Of a DNA stretch of 64,000 nt, positions 53,546 to 62,944 are shown piece by piece. Numbering within the stretch: the first letter of the stretch is position 1; the number at the start of each line of letters is the position of its first letter. The stretch covers positions 806,001 to 870,000 of the forward strand of contig NZ_JBBKBA010000002.1 in assembly GCF_038404985.1 (NCBI RefSeq), in the 5' to 3' direction. A program made the position numbers and the translations under genes. This stretch comes from Ferrovibrio sp. MS7. Lineage in GTDB: Bacteria > Pseudomonadota > Alphaproteobacteria > Ferrovibrionales > Ferrovibrionaceae. Under the pieces are notes generated by a model that made no database searches, had not been told where the DNA came from, and saw nothing but the letters and a program-made list of their open reading frames with translations.

Positions 53546-54346
53546 TCAGGTAATCCGTTTCACACCCACCATACGGTCGATCAGCAGCACGAAGGCGGTG
53601 GTGCCGATCATCATCAGCGCCGCGATGGCCGAAACCGTCGGATCGACGCGGCTTTCGATATAGAAGTAGATTTCCACCGGCAGGGTGGAGTTGCTTTGCG
53701 ACAGAAAGGCCGTCGCGGTGAAGTTGTCGAACGACACCACGAAACAGAAGAAGCTGGCGGCGAAGATACCGGTCTTGATCTGCGGCAGCGTGACGAGGAA
53801 GAAAGCCTTGAACGGCGAGGCGCCAAGCCCGACAGCCGCCTCTTCCAGCGTCGGGCTGATCCGGGCCAGCGAGGCGCGGATCACGCGCACGGCGTAAGGC
53901 AGGGTCAGCACGCAATGCAGGATTACCAGATTGGTGGATTTCTCGATGAAATCGGTGCGGGCGGCAAAGATCAGGAAGGACAGGCCGACAATCACCTGCG
54001 GCACGATCAGCGGCGACATCAGCACCGCGTCTATGGCTTCGCGGCCACGGAAGCGGTAGCGGGTGAGCGCCAGGGCCGACAAGGTGCCGAGCGTCATGGC
54101 ACAGACGCCGGAAATCAACGCCAGCGCAATCGAGCGGTAGAAGGGCAGCTTGAAATCCGGCTGATTGAACACATTCTCGAACCATTTCAGCGAGAATCCA
54201 TCCGGCGGGAATGTGGCACGGGTGGTGGAACTGAAGGCGCTGAAGAAAGTGATGACCAGCGGCGCCGTGATCCACAGCAGGACCACCACAGCAATCACCG
54301 TGCTGACACGATAGAGCGGATCGCTGCTATTCACGGCGCTCCTCAT
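53546..54346 (-). CDS. ABC importer permease (PotC type), second system
   Basis: 266 residues, about six membrane segments, with EEAAVGLGASPFKAFFLV as the ATPase-coupling loop. The ATG overlaps the PotB-type stop (ATGA). Membrane partner of the next upstream permease. Confidence 0.9.
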   Translation of the reverse strand: MRSAVNSSDPLYRVSTVIAVVVLLWITAPLVITFFSAFSSTTRATFPPDGFSLKWFENVFNQPDFKLPFYRSIALALISGVCAMTLGTLSALALTRYRFRGREAIDAVLMSPLIVPQVIVGLSFLIFAARTDFIEKSTNLVILHCVLTLPYAVRVIRASLARISPTLEEAAVGLGASPFKAFFLVTLPQIKTGIFAASFFCFVVSFDNFTATAFLSQSNSTLPVEIYFYIESRVDPTVSAIAALMMIGTTAFVLLIDRMVGVKRIT

Positions 54347-55176
54347 CGGTTGCCTCCCGGCAGCAAACGTGCGCCGATACTGTTGATACCGAATACCACC
54401 GTCAGGCTGATCAGCAGTGTGACCACGGCAGCCGTGCCGGACAGCGCGTAATTGAAGCCGACAATGGCCTGGTCGTAGATCAGGTTGCCAATCATCTTGA
54501 AGATGCTGCCGCCGAGCAGCGACGGCGTCAGGTAGGCTGTGAAGCAGAAGACGAAGGAGAGCACGGTGCCGCCGACCACGCCGGGCGCGCTGAGCGGCAG
54601 GGTGACGCGCAGGAAGGCCTGCAGCGGCGTGGCGCCAAGGCTGCGCGCAGCCTCTTCATAGCGGCTACTGACATTCTGCAGCACCGAGCTGATCGGGAAT
54701 ACCATCAACGGCAGCGCCGAGGCGAACAGGCCGATGGCAACGCCGAGTTCATTATACATCAGCTTTACCGGCGCATCGATCAGGCCCATTGCCTTGAGGC
54801 CACGATTGATCACGCCATTGTTGCCGAGCATCAGCATCCAGCCATACATCTTCACGACATAGATCGAGAAAAACTGGATCGCCAAGGTAAGGGTGATGAA
54901 AGTGGCGAAGCGGCGGCTGCCCCGGCTCATCACATAAGCGATGGGGTAGCCAGCCAGCAGCACGATCAGCGTGACATAGCTGGCTATACGCACCGAACGC
55001 CACAGGTAGGTGCGGAAATGACCATCAGCGGCGAAGCTGACAAAATTGGCAAGAGTGAAATCGCCGGCAGCATTACGCATACTCAGCGACAGCACAGTGG
55101 TGAGCGCCGCAAAGAAGAAGACCAGCAGGATGAGGGCCGGGCCGACAAGCAGCAGGGGCCGCAAATTCCAGCGCAT
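54343..55176 (-). CDS. ABC importer permease (PotB type), second system
   Basis: 277 residues, about six membrane segments; coupling loop YEEAARSLGATPLQAFLRV. GGAGGAG-like site before the ATG. Follows the binding-protein gene by 33 bases in the operon. Confidence 0.9.
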   Translation of the reverse strand: MRWNLRPLLLVGPALILLVFFFAALTTVLSLSMRNAAGDFTLANFVSFAADGHFRTYLWRSVRIASYVTLIVLLAGYPIAYVMSRGSRRFATFITLTLAIQFFSIYVVKMYGWMLMLGNNGVINRGLKAMGLIDAPVKLMYNELGVAIGLFASALPLMVFPISSVLQNVSSRYEEAARSLGATPLQAFLRVTLPLSAPGVVGGTVLSFVFCFTAYLTPSLLGGSIFKMIGNLIYDQAIVGFNYALSGTAAVVTLLISLTVVFGINSIGARLLPGGNR

Positions 55177-55209
55177 TAAATCTCCTCCTTCGCGACGCTC
55201 ATATTCACC

Positions 55210-56232
55210 TTACTGGATCACTTCACGGTCATACTGGCTGATGATGGTCGACATATTGTCGGCCATGTGGCCGTAATCCATCGGATAGGCGCCGTCCAGA
55301 TTGCTCAGGATCGACTGCACCACTTCCGGGCCCTTGGCCTTCTTGTTGGCCGGCAGCGCGCCGAAGGCTTCGGCAAGCTGTGCCTGCACCGGCTCGGAGA
55401 GCAGGAAGTTGACAAAATCCTCGGACTGTTTGACGCGCGGGCCGGCGACGATGGTGAGCGGGGTTTCCGCCACCAGCAGCGGCTTGCTCGGCACCACGAA
55501 ACCGTAATTGCTGCCCGGCTTGATATAGCTGATCACGTTCGGCAGCACACCCCAGGCGATCAGGCCGACTTCACCGGCTTCGAGCAGGCGGATCGACTGC
55601 ACGTTGTTGGTGAAGAAAGTGACGATGCTGGGCCGCAGCGTCTTCAGCTTGGCATAGCCCGGCGCCAGGTTCTTTTCACTGCCACCGGCCAGCAAGGCCG
55701 CCATGGTGGGGAAGTAACCCGGATCGAAGCTGGCCGCCGGCGCGCCGATCTTGCCCTTCAGGCGGGGGTCCCACAGGTCTTCCCACTTGGTCGGCTCGAA
55801 CGGCACCAGATCCTTGCGATAGAAGATGCCGCGCAGCGACACCCAGGCGGTAACGCCATGGGAGAAGATCAGCGGCGCATTAATATTGGCGGTGTTAGGG
55901 ATGCGCGCCTTGTCGATCGGCACTATCACGCCTTCCTTCACCGCGCGCTGGTAGTTGATCATGTTGGTGGACCAGATATCCACCTCGGGCTTCGCCTTCT
56001 GGGCGATGAGACGGGCAACGCCTGCCTCGCCGGCACCCTGGGCCACGACGCTGACCGGCTGCTTGGTCATTGCCTCGTAATCCTTGGCCAGCTTCTCGAA
56101 GGTCTGCTGCCACACGCCGCCCCAGGTCATGAAGACCAGCGGCTTTTCCTGCGCCGTGGCGCCGAAACTGAACGTCATGCCGGCCAATGCGGCCGCCAGC
56201 GCGAATTTCTTGATCATCGTTGTCCCCTTCAT
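55210..56232 (-). CDS. ABC importer binding protein (Pot-type, family 1)
   Basis: 340 residues from the ATG at 56232 (AAGGAG, 7 bases); an ATG at 56217 also has a purine-rich site. Sec signal with FALAAALAGMTFSFGATAQ. The body (FMTWGGVWQQTFEKLAKDYE family region; VSVVAQGAGEAGVARL) resembles PotD/Fe-type binding proteins. Delivers the operon's substrate to the two permeases and PotA-type ATPase. Confidence 0.88.
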   Translation of the reverse strand: MKGTTMIKKFALAAALAGMTFSFGATAQEKPLVFMTWGGVWQQTFEKLAKDYEAMTKQPVSVVAQGAGEAGVARLIAQKAKPEVDIWSTNMINYQRAVKEGVIVPIDKARIPNTANINAPLIFSHGVTAWVSLRGIFYRKDLVPFEPTKWEDLWDPRLKGKIGAPAASFDPGYFPTMAALLAGGSEKNLAPGYAKLKTLRPSIVTFFTNNVQSIRLLEAGEVGLIAWGVLPNVISYIKPGSNYGFVVPSKPLLVAETPLTIVAGPRVKQSEDFVNFLLSEPVQAQLAEAFGALPANKKAKGPEVVQSILSNLDGAYPMDYGHMADNMSTIISQYDREVIQ

Positions 56233-56304
56233 GGCCCTGCTCCTTTGTTGCTATCGGCGAATACTGGTTGTTGTCCTACAATCCCTGTTCGTCCCTTCGA
56301 CGCT

Positions 56305-56787
56305 TTATGGTCGCACCTGTGCCATCTGGCGGGCGGCGCGCCCGACGGCATCGACAATTTTCTGATAACCAGTGCAACGGCAGAGCGTGCCGGCGAGGCC
56401 CTCGCGGATCGCCGCCTCGTCAGGCAGCGGATTGGCGTCCAGCAAAGCCTTGGCGCTGAGCAGCATGCCGGGAATACAATAGCCGCATTGCACCGCGCCG
56501 CCCTCGATGAAGGCCAGCTGCAGCGGATGCAGTTCGCCGCCCTGCGCCAATCCTTCGATGGTGGTGACGGAACTGCCCTGGCATTGCAGCGCCAGGGTGA
56601 TGCAGGAATTCACCGCTTTGCCATCCAGCAGCACGGTGCAGACGCCGCATTCCGCTTCCAGGCAGTTGGTCTTGGTGCCGGTGAGGCCGAATTCCTCGCG
56701 TAGCAATTCCAGCAGTGACATGCCGGCGGGAATCTCCGCGTCGTAGCGCTCGCCGTTGATGGTGAGAGACAGGGCGTGGCGACTCAT
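56305..56787 (-). CDS. [2Fe-2S] small subunit of molybdenum hydroxylase (CoxS type)
   Basis: 160 residues. All eight cluster cysteines are present: Cys42, 47, 50 and 62, then Cys101, 104, 136 and 138. The first loop reads NCLEAECGVC rather than the usual GCGxGxCGAC. Overlaps the FAD-subunit stop by four bases (ATGA). Partner of the FAD subunit just upstream and the molybdopterin subunit at 51-53.5 kb. Confidence 0.93.
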   Translation of the reverse strand: MSRHALSLTINGERYDAEIPAGMSLLELLREEFGLTGTKTNCLEAECGVCTVLLDGKAVNSCITLALQCQGSSVTTIEGLAQGGELHPLQLAFIEGGAVQCGYCIPGMLLSAKALLDANPLPDEAAIREGLAGTLCRCTGYQKIVDAVGRAARQMAQVRP

Positions 56788-57656
56788 GGCGCCAACCTTT
56801 CCAGACAGGCCATGACGGCGCGCGGCACCAGTGCGGCGATCAGCCGGCGGCGATAATCGGCGGAAGCCCGCACATCGCTGAGCGGTGTGGCCTGGGCCGC
56901 CGCCGCTTCGCCTGCCCGCTTCAGCAAAGTTGGATCGCGTGGCTGGCGGTGCAGCAATGCTTCGGCTTCGCTGGCGCGGAAGGCCACCGGTGCCGCAGCG
57001 CCGATGGCGATGGCGACCTGGCCGTAATCCGAGGTGCTAGCGCCAACAATCCGCACCGCCACGGAGATCAGAGAAATCTCCATGGCGCGACGACGACCGG
57101 CCTTGATGAAGGCGGTGGCACCGCTCTTGCCCGGCATGGCGAAACGCACCCGGGTGAGCAATTCATCCTGGGCTCGCGCGGTGCGACCCGGCCCGAGCAG
57201 GAAATCGTTGAGCTTCAGCCAGCGTCGGCCAGCCGGTCCGGCAAGCTCCACCTCGGCGCCCAACGTGAGAAGCTGTGGCAACAGGTCCGCCGCCGGCGAG
57301 GCATTGCAGATATTGCCGCCGATGGTGCCGGCATTGCGCACCTGGTGGCCACCGATGACGCGCGCACTTTCGATCAGGCCCAGCATGGCTGGCTCGGCCG
57401 CGAAATAGTCTTCGAGCTGCTTATGCGTCAGCAACGCGCCGAGCGTCACGTTGTCGCCGTCGCGCTCGATCTGCTTCAGTTCATCCAAAGCCTGCAGGCT
57501 GATGACATGGCTCGGCTGGCGTGACTTGCGCCGCATCTGGATCACCAGATCGGTGCCGCCGGCGATGAAACTGGCCGCAGGCCCGAACCGGCCGGCCAGC
57601 GCAATACCCTCGGCGATGCTCTGCGGTTCGGAATAATCGAAGGCCATCGCCGTCAT
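56784..57656 (-). CDS. FAD-binding subunit of molybdenum hydroxylase (CoxM type)
   Basis: 290 residues. AGGTDL (32-37) and the TIGGNICNASPAAD loop bind FAD, and the CO_deh_flav C-terminal domain follows. There is no extra cysteine loop, unlike the FAD part of the region A fusion. ATG at 57656 with GAGG 8 bases upstream. Ten bases after the peptidase E gene. Confidence 0.92.
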   Translation of the reverse strand: MTAMAFDYSEPQSIAEGIALAGRFGPAASFIAGGTDLVIQMRRKSRQPSHVISLQALDELKQIERDGDNVTLGALLTHKQLEDYFAAEPAMLGLIESARVIGGHQVRNAGTIGGNICNASPAADLLPQLLTLGAEVELAGPAGRRWLKLNDFLLGPGRTARAQDELLTRVRFAMPGKSGATAFIKAGRRRAMEISLISVAVRIVGASTSDYGQVAIAIGAAAPVAFRASEAEALLHRQPRDPTLLKRAGEAAAAQATPLSDVRASADYRRRLIAALVPRAVMACLERLAP

Positions 57657-57666
57657 TGCGCCCGCC

Positions 57667-58374
57667 TCACTCTGCCGCCGCGCGCAGGTCGAGCGGCAGG
57701 CTTTCGCCGGCAGTCAGCCAATGCGGCGGCTGGCCACGCCGGAACAGCTTGGCACGGCCACGGCCCACCACTTTGGCACTACCCTGCTCAATGCGGATCG
57801 CGGTGGATTCCTCCACGCCCAGCACCGGGTTGGCATTCACCGCATGGTACTCGCGGATACGGTCATCGCGGGTTTCGCTGCCCGGCGCCATGGTCGGATC
57901 GGTTTCCAGGTAATGCGGATTGAGCGTCCAGGGCACCAGGCCCATGGCATCGAAGCGGGTGGCGCCCACCACATTCCAGTCATTGGTGCAGAGGATGTTG
58001 AAGCCGGCAATGTTGCTGCCGGCGCTGGTGCCGATATAGGGCATGCCGCGACGCACGCGTGCATTCAGTGCCACAAGCGCGCCGCATTCGCGCAGCCGCT
58101 GCAGCAAGGCATAGGTGTTGCCGCCACCGACGAACACCGCCTCTGCCGCCTCGATCCGTGCCGGCAACGCGGCATCGGCCTGGAAATGCTCGGCCACCAC
58201 GCCGATACCACGCAAGGCATCGGCGGCGGCAGCATAGCGGCTCTCGGCATCACCTAAGCGCGCGGCGGTGATGTAGCCGAGTCGGCGCACGGGGCCGAGA
58301 AAATCAGCAATCTCGGGCAGATATTCCTGCAGGAAAGGACGGCCTGAATTGCTGATCAGCAGCGCGCGAATCAT
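57667..58374 (-). CDS. pepE: Peptidase E (alpha-aspartyl dipeptidase), S51 family
   Basis: 235 residues. The nucleophile elbow GTSAGSN gives Ser117; His154 (LNPHYLE) and an Asp near 132-142 complete the expected triad. VFVGGGNTYALL is the family's oxyanion region. Classical PepE removes N-terminal Asp from dipeptides. Its presence inside this importer/hydroxylase operon suggests an aspartyl- or amide-linked substrate. The start overlaps the PotA-type stop (ATGA). Confidence 0.88.
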   Translation of the reverse strand: MIRALLISNSGRPFLQEYLPEIADFLGPVRRLGYITAARLGDAESRYAAAADALRGIGVVAEHFQADAALPARIEAAEAVFVGGGNTYALLQRLRECGALVALNARVRRGMPYIGTSAGSNIAGFNILCTNDWNVVGATRFDAMGLVPWTLNPHYLETDPTMAPGSETRDDRIREYHAVNANPVLGVEESTAIRIEQGSAKVVGRGRAKLFRRGQPPHWLTAGESLPLDLRAAAE

Positions 58375-59531
58375 GTTTCAAGCCGATCATCGCGGAACAG
58401 CCGGGCATCCTCCGGACGCCAGGCAAGCGTCACTTCATCGCCAGCCATTGCCGGCGTGTGCAGATCGGCCGGCGCATCAACACGCAGCAGCAGGTCGCCA
58501 CCCAGGCCGACCTGATACTTGATCGTGGTGCCGACAAAGACGGAATTGACCACCTTGCCGCGCATGGCATTGCGCCCCGCCGGCAACGGCGCGGCGGCCG
58601 GCGCGATCTGGATGCGTTCGGGCCGTAGCAGAAGCTGCACCGCACCATCGCCGTGCTGGCCGGCCTGGGCGAAGGTGCCAGCCACACCATCCAGTTCGAT
58701 CCGGCTGGCGCCATCGCCACGACCGACAACCCGGCCGGACAGCATATTGGCGGTGCCGATGAATTCAGCCACGAAGCGATGCGCCGGGAAATCATAGACC
58801 TGACGCGGCGTATCAACCTGCAGGATGGCGCCCTGGCTCAGCACCGCGATGCGGTCGGAGAGCGACAGTGCTTCTTCCTGGTCGTGGGTGACAAAGATCG
58901 TGGTGATGCCGAAACGGCGCTGCAATTCGCGCAATTCGAACTGCATGTCGCCGCGCAACTGCTTGTCCAGGGCCGCCAGCGGTTCATCCAGCAGCAGCAC
59001 CGACGGGTTGAAGACCAGCGCACGCGCCAGCGCGACACGCTGCTGCTGGCCGCCGGAAAGCTGCGATGGATAGCGGTGGCCCAGGGCAGCGAGTTGAAGC
59101 TGGCCCAGGATGCGCTGCACCTGCGGCGCGATCTCGGCCTTGGGCACCGACCGCATCTTCATGCCGAAGGCGATATTCTCGGCCACGGTCATATGCGGAA
59201 ACAGGGCATAATCCTGGTAGACCATGCCGATATTGCGCCGGTTCGGCGGCACACCGATCACTGACTGGCCGCCGATGCGGATATCGCCGGCTGCCGGCAT
59301 CACGAAGCCGGCCACGGCGCGCAAGGTGGTGGTCTTGCCGCAGCCGCTGGGGCCGAGCAGCGAGAGGAATTCGCCACGCCGGACATGCAGCGAAAGGTCG
59401 CGCACCGGCATCGTGTCGCCATAGGCGACAGATATACTGTCGATATTCACATCAACGGGAACAATGGCACGGCCATCGGCACCGGTATTGCCGATGCTGA
59501 GCGACGCGCCCTCCAGCGACGGGGCGTTCAT
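58371..59531 (-). CDS. ABC importer ATPase (PotA type), second system
   Basis: 386 residues from the ATG at 59531. Walker A GPSGCGKTT, signature LSGGQQQRVALARAL, Walker B VLLLDEPLAALD and a C-terminal TOBE domain. An unusual N-terminal extension of about 25 residues precedes the ATPase domain. First gene of the ten-gene operon; the other importer parts lie four genes downstream. Confidence 0.9.
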   Translation of the reverse strand: MNAPSLEGASLSIGNTGADGRAIVPVDVNIDSISVAYGDTMPVRDLSLHVRRGEFLSLLGPSGCGKTTTLRAVAGFVMPAAGDIRIGGQSVIGVPPNRRNIGMVYQDYALFPHMTVAENIAFGMKMRSVPKAEIAPQVQRILGQLQLAALGHRYPSQLSGGQQQRVALARALVFNPSVLLLDEPLAALDKQLRGDMQFELRELQRRFGITTIFVTHDQEEALSLSDRIAVLSQGAILQVDTPRQVYDFPAHRFVAEFIGTANMLSGRVVGRGDGASRIELDGVAGTFAQAGQHGDGAVQLLLRPERIQIAPAAAPLPAGRNAMRGKVVNSVFVGTTIKYQVGLGGDLLLRVDAPADLHTPAMAGDEVTLAWRPEDARLFRDDRLET

Positions 59532-59675
59532 TGCCCGCCCCCACGGCGCCAACGCGCCTGGCTCGAAATCCGGTCTGCTACCGCCAACCGCCACCCCCAC
59601 AAAGCACAGTCACCGGATGCGCCGGCATCGCCCTGTATGCCCGCCGACGTTACTCGATTGCCAGCAGGCCGACGC

Positions 59676-59704
59676 ACTATCCTGTATACGGTATTCATTG
59701 TCAA
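59676..59704 (-). promoter_or_regulatory. Promoter of the Pot/molybdenum-hydroxylase operon with embedded GTATAC operator core
   Basis: On the minus strand TTGACA (59699-59704) and GATAGT (59676-59681) are exactly 17 bases apart. Between them lies GTATAC (59684-59689) within CCGTATACAGG, a typical core for GntR/FCD operators. The GntR gene starts 105 bases away in the other direction, so binding here would block the operon promoter. The rest of 59532-59809 shows no gene. Confidence 0.7.
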
Positions 59705-59809
59705 ACAGGAAAATTCACATCATTTCTCTTTTATCTCATTCAAAACAATGATAATAATGGCCGAACTCGGTTACAGAACCCTACCACTATTTGCATTCTG
59801 GATACATCA

Positions 59810-60517
59810 ATGCTGGAAGAGACCTTCAAGCTGCCCCGGCGTGAGCCGACCTGGAAAGGCGTCTACCGCAATCTGCGGCTGGCGATCCTGAATCGCAGTC
59901 TTCCGCCGGAAACCCGATTGATCGAAGTGGATCTCTCGCAGGCCATGGGGGTCAGCCGCACGCCGCTGCGCGAGGCCCTGGCCAAGCTGGCGCAGGACGG
60001 CCTGATCCGCAGCGCCGAACGCGGCGGTTATGTCGTGACCGATCCGCGCCAGGATCTTGCCGACGCCTATCACCTGCGCGCCGCCATCGAGGGCTATGCG
60101 GCGCGGCTGGCGGCCGAGAACATCACCAATGCCGAAATCCAGCGCCTGCGCGAAAATGTCGCCGCCAATATGGCGATCGACCTTTCCGATACCCGACGCC
60201 GCGCCGAACTGAATCTGGAATTCCACCAGATCGTGGCCCATGCCTCGCGCGCGCCGCGGATTATCCAGGCCTTCGACAATCAGCGCGAATTCATCTTCAC
60301 CGACGAAGACATGCAGATCCACACCCTGGATGCCTGCCGCCAGTTCGTGCGCGAGCATGAAATCCTGGTGGATGCGCTGGAATTGCGTGATGGCGACAAG
60401 GCTGACCGCATCGTGCGGGCGCATCTGCATCGCGCCGTCGGCCTGCTGCTCGACAATGGGCGCGACGCCATGTCCGCAAGCAAGGGCAAGAAATCCTCCG
60501 ACGCCGAGGCCGCGTAA
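59810..60517 (+). CDS. GntR-family regulator (FadR/FCD subgroup)
   Basis: 235 residues from the ATG at 59810; earlier frame sequence is AT-rich promoter. N-terminal winged helix (LAILNRSLPPETRLIEVDL, then GVSRTPLREALAKLAQDGLI in part). The FCD all-helical effector domain has the metal-ligand pattern around NLEFHQIV and VREHEILVDAL. FCD regulators usually sense small organic acids. Divergent from the ten-gene operon and followed directly by the luciferase-like gene, so it may control both. Confidence 0.92.
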   Translation: MLEETFKLPRREPTWKGVYRNLRLAILNRSLPPETRLIEVDLSQAMGVSRTPLREALAKLAQDGLIRSAERGGYVVTDPRQDLADAYHLRAAIEGYAARLAAENITNAEIQRLRENVAANMAIDLSDTRRRAELNLEFHQIVAHASRAPRIIQAFDNQREFIFTDEDMQIHTLDACRQFVREHEILVDALELRDGDKADRIVRAHLHRAVGLLLDNGRDAMSASKGKKSSDAEAA

Positions 60518-60523
60518 GAAATC

Positions 60524-61531
60524 ATGAAGCTGGGTATCGCCGTTCTGCCGAAGCTGCCGTTCACGGATTTTATCCGCCTGGGCCAGGAATGTGAAAAAAG
60601 CGATCTCTCGCTCTGGGTACCAGACGAGCGTTTTTTCCGTGATGTTTTCGTTTCGCTGGCCGCCTTGGCTACCAATACCAGCAAGGTGAGCTTGGGCAGC
60701 GGCGTCACCGATCCCTTCATCCGCCACCCGCTGCTCACTGCCGCCGGGATGGCCTCGCTGGATGAATTATCCGGCGGCCGCGCCATTCTCGGCATCGGCG
60801 CCGGCGTCAGCGGTTTCGACGCGCTTGGCATCAAGCGCCATGCCCCGGCCACGGCTTTGCGCCAGACCATCGACCTCTGCCGCCGCTTCTGGGCCGGCGA
60901 GGCCATCACCCAGCTTGAAGGCCCGGTTTATGCCAAGGCCGCCCAGCTCAATTTCACGGCTCCGCGCCAGATCCCTGTATACATTGCCGGACGTGGCCCT
61001 AAGGTGCTGGCGCTCGGCGGCGAAGTGGCCGAAGGCGTCATTATCGGCCATTTCACCTCTGAACGCGGCCTCGGCTCGGCACAGGACCAGATCAGTGCGG
61101 GCATCAAAAAGCGCTCGCCGGATCGTGGTCGGCCGGAAATCGCCGTCTGGGCCTATACCTCGGTGTCGAAGGACGGCGATGCCGCCCGCGCGGCGGTGAA
61201 GCCGGCCATCGGCCGCACCATCCGCTCCACGCCGGAGGCGCTCGAGATTCTGGGCGAGAACGCACCGCGTCTGCTCGAGGAACTGGAGCGCTTCGGCTAT
61301 GCACGCTCGCCGGAATACGATCAGGCGATGCGCGATACGGTAAGCGACTCGCTCACCGCACAGCTTTCCATCTCCGGCACGCCGCAGGAATGCATCGACC
61401 GCATCCGTGCCATCCGCGCCTGCGGCATCGACAATGTGATTGTCCTGCCCTACCCGGCCGCCGGCATGAGCATTCCTGAAATGACGGCCCTGTTCTGCAG
61501 CGACGTGCTGCCGAGCGTGCGCGACATCTGA
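60524..61531 (+). CDS. LLM-class flavin-dependent oxidoreductase (luciferase-like)
   Basis: 335 residues, TIM-barrel luciferase-like fold. LGSGVTDPFIRHPLLTAAGMASLDELSGGR (family region) and GIGAGVSGFDALG are the flavin/F420-binding landmarks. Resembles the methylenetetrahydromethanopterin reductase-like group; in proteobacteria these mostly use FMNH2 or F420. Six bases after GntR. The flavin reductase at 50.6 kb could supply reduced FMN. Confidence 0.9.
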   Translation: MKLGIAVLPKLPFTDFIRLGQECEKSDLSLWVPDERFFRDVFVSLAALATNTSKVSLGSGVTDPFIRHPLLTAAGMASLDELSGGRAILGIGAGVSGFDALGIKRHAPATALRQTIDLCRRFWAGEAITQLEGPVYAKAAQLNFTAPRQIPVYIAGRGPKVLALGGEVAEGVIIGHFTSERGLGSAQDQISAGIKKRSPDRGRPEIAVWAYTSVSKDGDAARAAVKPAIGRTIRSTPEALEILGENAPRLLEELERFGYARSPEYDQAMRDTVSDSLTAQLSISGTPQECIDRIRAIRACGIDNVIVLPYPAAGMSIPEMTALFCSDVLPSVRDI

Positions 61532-61556
61532 GCGACAGCAGCAAGGGGCAGCGGCC

Positions 61557-62483
61557 ATGACGATGCGGCAAGTGATTGATGCTTTCGAGCTGCTGGACTC
61601 AGCGCTGATCGATGGCCCGGCGGTGGCCGAGTTCCTGCGTGGCCAGGGCGCCGAGGATATCCGCGTCGAGCGCATGACCTCGGAGAAGCATCACACCGAT
61701 TTCATGCAGATCCGCATTCCAGGCCGCAATAAAGCTGCGCCGGTACTCGGCATCATCGGCAAGCTTGGCGGCATCGGTGCCAGGCCGGCCCAGGTCGGCA
61801 TGGTTTCCGATGCCGATGGCGCCATCGCCGCCGTGGCCGCCGCCGCCAAGCTTGCCACCATGGCGGCCAAGGGCGACCGGCTGGAAGGCGATGTGATCAT
61901 CTCCACCCATATCTGCCCGGCGGCGCCGACCCGGCCGCATCAGCCGGTGCCCTTCATGTCGGCCCCGGTGGACCGCGTGAAGCTCGGCCGCGCCGAACTG
62001 CACCCAGACATGAATGCGGTGCTGAGCATCGATACCTCGCGCGGCAACCGCGTGGTCAACCACAAGGGCATCGCCATCACGCCGACGGTGCGCCAGGGCT
62101 ATATCCTTCCCGTCAGCCGCGACCTGACCGACATCCTGGAAATCGTCACCGCCGAACCTGCCGTGGTGATGCCGCTGAGCACCCAGGACATCACGCCCTA
62201 TGCCAACAACCTCTACCACATCAACTCGATCCTGCAGCCCTCGGTCTATACCGACAAACCGGTGGTAGGCGTGGCGGTGACGGCGCGCGTGGCGGTTCCT
62301 GGCAGCGCCACCGGTGCGACACAACTCGACGATATCGAGAAATCGGTACGCTTCTCGATTGAAGTGGCGAAGAATCTCGGGCGCGGCATCTGCGCCTTCC
62401 ATGACGAAACCGAATTTGATCGCCTGCAGGCGCTCTATGGCTCGATGCAGCATCTGCAGACAGCGGGGAAAGCTATTCCGTGA
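61557..62483 (+). CDS. DUF1177 family protein
   Basis: 308 residues, the length usual for DUF1177, with family landmarks TSEKHHTDFMQIRIPG, VSDADGAIAAVAAAAKL and IISTHICPAAPTRPHQP. No reaction is established. His and Asp residues in these motifs could bind metal, as in M20/M42-type peptidases; that is inference. AAGGGG site upstream. Its stop overlaps the GTG start of the [2Fe-2S] subunit (GTGA), so it belongs to the same operon as a molybdenum hydroxylase. Confidence 0.82.
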   Translation: MTMRQVIDAFELLDSALIDGPAVAEFLRGQGAEDIRVERMTSEKHHTDFMQIRIPGRNKAAPVLGIIGKLGGIGARPAQVGMVSDADGAIAAVAAAAKLATMAAKGDRLEGDVIISTHICPAAPTRPHQPVPFMSAPVDRVKLGRAELHPDMNAVLSIDTSRGNRVVNHKGIAITPTVRQGYILPVSRDLTDILEIVTAEPAVVMPLSTQDITPYANNLYHINSILQPSVYTDKPVVGVAVTARVAVPGSATGATQLDDIEKSVRFSIEVAKNLGRGICAFHDETEFDRLQALYGSMQHLQTAGKAIP

Positions 62484-62944
62484 ATCTGACTTTGCAGGTC
62501 AACGGCCAGGAACACGGTGTCGATGCCGAGCCGTTGACCCCGCTGGCCCGCGTGCTGCGCGAGCAGCTTGGCCTGCGCGGCACCAAGATCGGCTGCGGCA
62601 ATGGCGAATGCGGCGCCTGCACCGTCTGGCTCGATGGCCAGGCGGTATGCTCCTGCCTCTATCCGGTCTATCGCGCCGCTGATGGCGAGATCACCACCAT
62701 TGAGGGCCTGGCCGATGCCGGGCGACTGAATGCCCTGCAGCAGGCCTTCATCGATCACGGCGCAACGCAATGCGGCTTCTGCACCGCCGGCATGATCATG
62801 GCGGCCTGCGCCCTGCTGGCACGCAATCCACAGCCGACCGAGGCCGATGTGATACATGGCCTCACCGGCAATATCTGCCGCTGCACCGGCTATCGCCAGA
62901 TCATTGCGGCAGTGCTTAGCGTGGCAGAGCGGGGCGCCGTATGA
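62480..62944 (+). CDS. [2Fe-2S] small subunit of a third molybdenum hydroxylase
   Basis: 154 residues from a GTG at 62480. All eight cluster cysteines present: Cys39, 44, 47, 59 and Cys98, 101, 133, 135. The first loop GTKIGCGNGECGAC is identical to that of the region A small subunit, showing close paralogy. Overlaps the large-subunit start (ATGA). Confidence 0.93.
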   Translation: MNLTLQVNGQEHGVDAEPLTPLARVLREQLGLRGTKIGCGNGECGACTVWLDGQAVCSCLYPVYRAADGEITTIEGLADAGRLNALQQAFIDHGATQCGFCTAGMIMAACALLARNPQPTEADVIHGLTGNICRCTGYRQIIAAVLSVAERGAV

